Of a stretch of 38,104 bases of DNA, positions 33,973 to 38,104 are shown one piece after another (position 1 is the stretch's first letter; each line of letters begins with the position of its first letter). A model generated the notes under the pieces. That model was not told where the DNA came from, made no database searches, and was given only the letters and a program-made list of their open reading frames with translations. Both the position numbers and the translations under genes were made by a program. Location: positions 10,395-48,498 of the forward strand of contig NW_001865054.1 of the NCBI RefSeq assembly GCF_000002865.3, written 5' to 3'. Source of the DNA: Monosiga brevicollis MX1. Lineage: Eukaryota; Opisthokonta; Choanoflagellata; Craspedida; Salpingoecidae.

Positions 33973-35867
33973 CTAAGTCTTGAATGTCTTTTGACGCTTC
34001 ATTTGATTCCGGTGTCTTGAGCAAAAGTCCTCATGCTGAAGCACACGACGTTGATCTTCCAGAGAACGCTCAAGCGCGTCAAGTCGTTCCTCCATCATTC
34101 CCCGAAACCAGACCTGAAGCTGGCGTTGGCGCTTGTCGATTACGCTTGAGAGTGGGGCCACAACCTCTATGGAGGATGCCAGCTCGTCCCACGCCTCTAG
34201 GAGCAATATTGGGGCTTCAAATAAATCGCTCGGAAACCGAACACCTAAGTCTAATTGCGCTACAACAGGGATGGCTCCCGCTTCAATGGCCTCATAAAAG
34301 CAGGTCCAATCAAGCTCATGCTCCTACGTGTCGCAAAGAGTTTTAGAAGCAAAGCGAAGCCTTGTCAGTTCAAAAGCACCAATTCCATCTCAGGCAAAAC
34401 TGCACAATTTAATAGCTACGCGTACCAAAGGGCAGATAGTGAAAGAGGATGCCAGCATGATGCGTGCCGTGGCCGCCGTCGTCAGGCCATCGCTCGCATC
34501 AAGATCGTCCTTATTGAGTGGAACGAGGCTTTGCTCGTAAACCTGCACGACATGATGAGTCCATCTTAGTTGAAGCCTTGCATCGACTTCAACTTTGCTT
34601 CGCGGCACGCCGCTGCAGACAAAGATAGAAACACACCTTTCCAGGAAACAGTTGAGACACGTGTTGCAACGCAGCACGGATAGTCGAGCGCAAGACCGAG
34701 GGACAATTGACGCTTAAACTGACGACGTATTGGCTGATAAAAGGAAAAAAGGGGGGACACGGTTAGAGTGGGAGACCGACAAAAAATACAAATAGAAAGT
34801 GCATAGTTGCACACTGGAATTTAGCATGTTTGCTGTTGTGCGTACCGCGTGCTTGCTGGCAAGACTTGATCAGGAGCGATGGACGGGAAAGTAGCACGCG
34901 TGCCAATGGGAAACAGATCATATTCTTGAGCGCTTTCCGGGTGAGTGGCTTGGTGATGCCACTGCGGTAAAAATATTGGCGCGCGCAAAGTGGGAAAAAG
35001 CGAGGGATTCATTTGTTCACCAAAAATCAAGAGTGCAGTGCGTCCCGGAATTCTCTGTGCCGCTTGTGCAAGGTCTTCAACTGCCACCAGCATGACTTTG
35101 AAGCCAGGATTGTCCATGCAGACTTCTTTAAACCATTTTGTGTCGTCAAGGCTTGCAATGCTGGTGAGCTGCTGCTCGGTGTAAGAGTACGAGCGTCGGG
35201 ATGTGCTTGCGATGGTGCGCATGCTCCAGTCCAACGGCGAGATAGGGGACGCTGAGAAAACGTACAACGTGATGCGGGGTCGTAACGCAGAGTCGATGTG
35301 AAGAACTTCCGACCAGAAGTTTCGTCCACCACATGTGGTCTGTGAAAAGCCTGAGCAAGGCTGCAAGCAGACGTTTTGCCTGTGTTGTCCATCTTCATAC
35401 GCCGAGAAAGCGCGCAAGCAGCCACACTGGTTACCTTTGTTGAGGACGGCAAATTCGAAGCTCTGGTCGGCACAAAAACGCGCGCAGCGAGTTCGCGTCA
35501 ATTCAGGAAGCACAGTCGGCTGTATATCCACCTTGCTGATTGGCAAATAAAAACAACCAAGCGGTGAGGCTTTGATTCTCAAAGAGCGCACGGCAACAGG
35601 CTCCTTTTCTTCTTCTTCACTTTGCTTCGATGAGAATCCTCGACTGAAGCGCGGACGATTGGGCGAAAACTCTTTCGTTTGCGCATCTTCATCTGATCGC
35701 GGCACGTGGAAGGCATGGGCATATGGATGCGGCTGTGGCAGGGTGGGTTTTGCAGGAGAAGGCGCCGTTTGTGTTCGTGATGCTGCAGACCCATGCCAGA
35801 GCAATAGACTGCAGGCCAGGAGCGCCACTACAAAGAGTGCCACCAGAAATGTGGGAAGGCGAGCCAT
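33973..35867 (-). CDS. WSC-domain, exostosin-like (GT47-like) type II membrane glycosyltransferase
   Basis: Probably a Golgi glycosyltransferase. Exons: 35867-34846, 34733-34637, 34542-34426, 34323-33973; in phase, about 528 aa. The N-terminus is a short tail plus membrane anchor (LVALFVVALLACSLLLW), then a Ser/Pro-rich stem. Residues about 105-195 form a WSC-type Cys domain (LGCFYLP, RCARFC, QCGCLRAF, C..PCSG, CGGRNFW), a proposed carbohydrate-binding fold. The catalytic part has LLIFGEQ, the block SVLRSTIRAAL, SSFTICPL and CFYEAIEAGAIPVV, the exostosin/RXYLT1-like pattern for nucleotide-sugar binding. The C-terminal 70 residues are helical and charged. Start: the first ATG, 35867; an in-frame GTG upstream is not expected to be used. 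The donor sugar and acceptor are unknown. Domain assignment is good; the exon 2-3 boundary is the least certain. Confidence 0.82.
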
Positions 35868-36700
35868 CGCGCCACTTCCAAGACCGATCTTGGCCAGCAA
35901 GCTCACATGGATGGCCGATGGCGCCGTCGTCTGAGAAGAGCGGCCCTCTCAAAGGCGACTATCCGAGCATTTGAACGCAAGAGTAAGAAAGAAGTTATTG
36001 GTGTGTGTGTGTGAAAAGTGAAAAGAGCATCTTCAAAAGAAAGCCAAGAAGCACACCAACAATTTCTTGCGTTGTTGTTGTGACCACTTTGACATGTGCA
36101 TGGACGACAAGAAAAGAAAATCTTGAGGAGATCATGAATCCGACGCGTTAGCCACAAACACGGCCAATTAAAAAACAGAGGCGTGGATAGAGGGCATCAA
36201 ACGCCTCAAGGCAAAGCCGCTGCAGGTATGCAGACGGAGAACCGACCAATCAAAAAGGCTTGTCAAAATACATCCAAAATACATCCAAAATACATCCAAA
36301 ATACACACAACGACTGATACGTACGAGGATTGTGGTTGAATTGGCCCTTGTCTAATGAGCGAATTATTCAACCGCCAATACAGGTACAAGCAAGCTTCGC
36401 ATTCATGCTGCGCGGGTTTTCGATCAGGAGGCAGTCTGGTGTCTCCTTGATATTTGATTGGCAGCATGTCGCACGTCTCCGCAAAGAGCTGTGTGTGTGC
36501 GGTCACGAACCAATAACAGAATTCCTACTTCCAAGTACGAAAAACTAAACCCGATGACCATAACAACAATAACGGTAAAGGATTCTACGAAAACTAACTC
36601 TATGTTGCTTTGAAAACTACAATAATGGCACAAACAGCGTTGATAACCACGATAAGAACATGAAAGCATTTTGCTGACGAGGCCTTGGCACATCAGTGCC
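35868..36700. other. divergent intergenic region with a short tandem repeat
   Basis: Lies between the starts of the glycosyltransferase (minus) and the tail-fibre-like gene (plus). It includes three copies of an 11-bp unit ATACATCCAAA at about 36269-36303. No supported gene. Confidence 0.5.
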
Positions 36701-38104
36701 ATGGCAGATCATGCTGAGATAAGTTGCTGGAGGCGTCTCGTCTTTCTGGTGTTGCTGCTGACTTTGGGGACTTGGAGGCCGGCGAACGGTAAGCTGGGTT
36801 GTCGAGAGCCATTCGTGTCATCTGGCAACCGCACAATCTCACACGCTTCCTCACGTTGGGCAGGACAAATCCAATGGATTCCGTTGCAGCTGGAAGAGGG
36901 GTTTGCTGCACGGGCAGGCTACATGCAGCCCGAGTACGCCCTCGACGGTGATCGCGTGTATCTACGTGGTGATATCGAGGTAAATGCGTCTCAGAGCTTT
37001 CATCGTCATGCGCCCCAGCGCTGGGCCCAGCTGGGCACGCGCGGTCCCCTGGCGCAGTGGCCCGTGCCCATGCTTGAATGTCATGCCGAACCCACTACAC
37101 TGCATCGTGTTATAGATTGTCGATGCGACCAAATCCGTCATCACCATTCTGGCCGACCATGCTCCTGAAGCTGCGCTGGCCTTCACCGCTCCGACTTCTG
37201 ACACCATTTATTCACATCGGTCCGTATCCCAAAGCATGCGAACATGCGGGGGGGAAAGGAAGAAGAAGGATAAACCCAGACGAAACCCAGACTGGGGAAA
37301 AAAGTCGTTGATGGCGTCTTTGCATGCAAACATGCCCAGACACAATTGCCCCACCAAAGGTGACTAATCTTCGGAAGCACCACAAACACTCACCTTCACC
37401 CTGAATGGATGGCAGTGTGGATGTTCGCGTGAGCGGACAAGTGGCCATCACGGCTCAAGTCCCAGGATCGACCTACTTCTCGCTCAATCGCATCATCTAT
37501 TCGGTAGCGCCTCAAAACGGTGGAGATAGTGTCAATGGCATGTCAGTTTCCCACAATGTCGCTGGGAAAACGCAGCTGGCAACACCAAGCCATGAACACC
37601 GTGCTGATGACTCGACGATGGGGATCTGATGTATCACTAGGTTCCAGACAATGTCCATGGCCACAGACGCATCAGCCAACGGCAACGGGTGGACGGTGCG
37701 TTGACCGGTGCCCAACCACAGCTGCTGCGCACTTGCCCGTCCCCCCGCCTTTTTTTTAATTTTTTTTTTTTTTGTTGTTGTTGTGTGCTGTGAGGACGGT
37801 GCGGTGGTGTAGCTTACTCACGACCAAGTGCCTGTGCCAAAATGGATGGTCAAACTGGTTGCTGAATGCCTGCAGATACCACAATGCCGCTTGTCAACGG
37901 ATAACGTTGTCGAGTGTCGAGGCCTCGTTCGCCGCAACTCTCTTGGCACCTTGTTCACCTTGCCGGCAGGTCAGAAAAGCAATGGTGTTGCCCTCCGTCG
38001 TATCGCCATTGACCTCGTTGGTACTGACTGCCCATCGCTATTGCTCTGTAGGAATGAGACCCGCCATGGACCTGTCCTTTCCGACCGTATCCCATCAGTC
38101 ATAC
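36701..38104 (+). CDS. secreted protein with phage-tail-fibre-like beta modules (3' partial)
   Basis: ATG 36701 (GCCATGG) opens a signal peptide (RLVFLVLLLTLGTWRPANG). Exons I can support: 36701-36979, 37116-37219 and 37416 to about 37530. A further coding stretch at about 37838-38100 is in the same style, but its boundaries are unclear, and the gene runs past the window. The first module reads GYMQPEYALDGDRVYLRGDIE, then FTAPTSD..., then VDVRVSGQVAI and YFSLNRIIYS. The later stretch has VVECRGLVRR, GTLFTLPAG and ALRRIAIDL. This resembles the repeating pattern of phage and bacterial tail-fibre or structural proteins (V-x-LRG-x-V, then LPxG, then V-x-V-x-G-x-V, then a final beta strand). It is probably an extracellular fibre or matrix protein; the function is unknown. 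The intron between 37530 and 37838 is unresolved. Confidence 0.6.

Overview
The window is nuclear DNA from an intron-rich, gene-dense unicellular eukaryote. Genes have many short GT-AG introns, mostly about 50-250 bp, and occupy both strands. Simple-sequence tracts lie between or inside genes. The content is animal-like: Mo25/CAB39, an INO80B/IES2-like subunit, and very large multidomain type I membrane proteins whose tails carry tyrosine motifs including NPxY. I infer a choanoflagellate or close holozoan relative, but the sequence alone does not prove the species. No rRNA, tRNA, CRISPR array or transposon was recognised.

Layout. 1-1808 (-): PP2C/PPM Ser/Thr phosphatase, 3' end cut by the window edge. 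2767-3231 (+): intronless 154-aa protein of unknown function. 3760-5403 (-): Mo25/CAB39 scaffold. A (CT)n tract follows. 6279-7621 (-): INO80B/IES2-like chromatin-remodelling subunit. 8232-10189 (-): cinnamyl-alcohol-type zinc dehydrogenase. 11019-20218 (-) and 21550-30860 (-): two tandem paralogues, called receptor A (20 exons, about 2,369 aa) and receptor B (18 exons, about 2,378 aa). 31765-33849 (+): secreted inosine-uridine-type nucleoside hydrolase. 33973-35867 (-): WSC-domain, exostosin-like type II membrane glycosyltransferase. 36701 to the end (+): secreted protein with phage-tail-fibre-like beta modules, incomplete.

The main result is the receptor pair. Each begins with a signal peptide and a JmjC/cupin-4 (NO66/MINA-like) fold carrying an intact HxD...H metal triad. 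That domain is followed in the same polypeptide by a Cys-Asp-rich linker with a 21-nt microexon, ephrin-receptor-like (GCC2/GCC3-type) Cys repeats, fibronectin-III-like and other beta-sandwich modules, a juxtamembrane SEA-like module, one transmembrane helix and a cytoplasmic tail. An apparent 2-oxoglutarate oxygenase on the outside of a receptor is, as far as I know, undescribed. The oxygenase-coding DNA is nearly identical between the copies, including an intron, while the rest of the genes has diverged. This points to recent gene conversion confined to that domain.

Many of the genes encode secreted or membrane proteins (two receptors, nucleoside hydrolase, WSC glycosyltransferase, tail-fibre-like protein). 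The left part holds housekeeping or signalling genes. I see no evidence of co-regulation beyond the tandem duplication and two divergent gene pairs. Exon coordinates come from reading splice signals and codon phase by eye, and may be off by a base in places.
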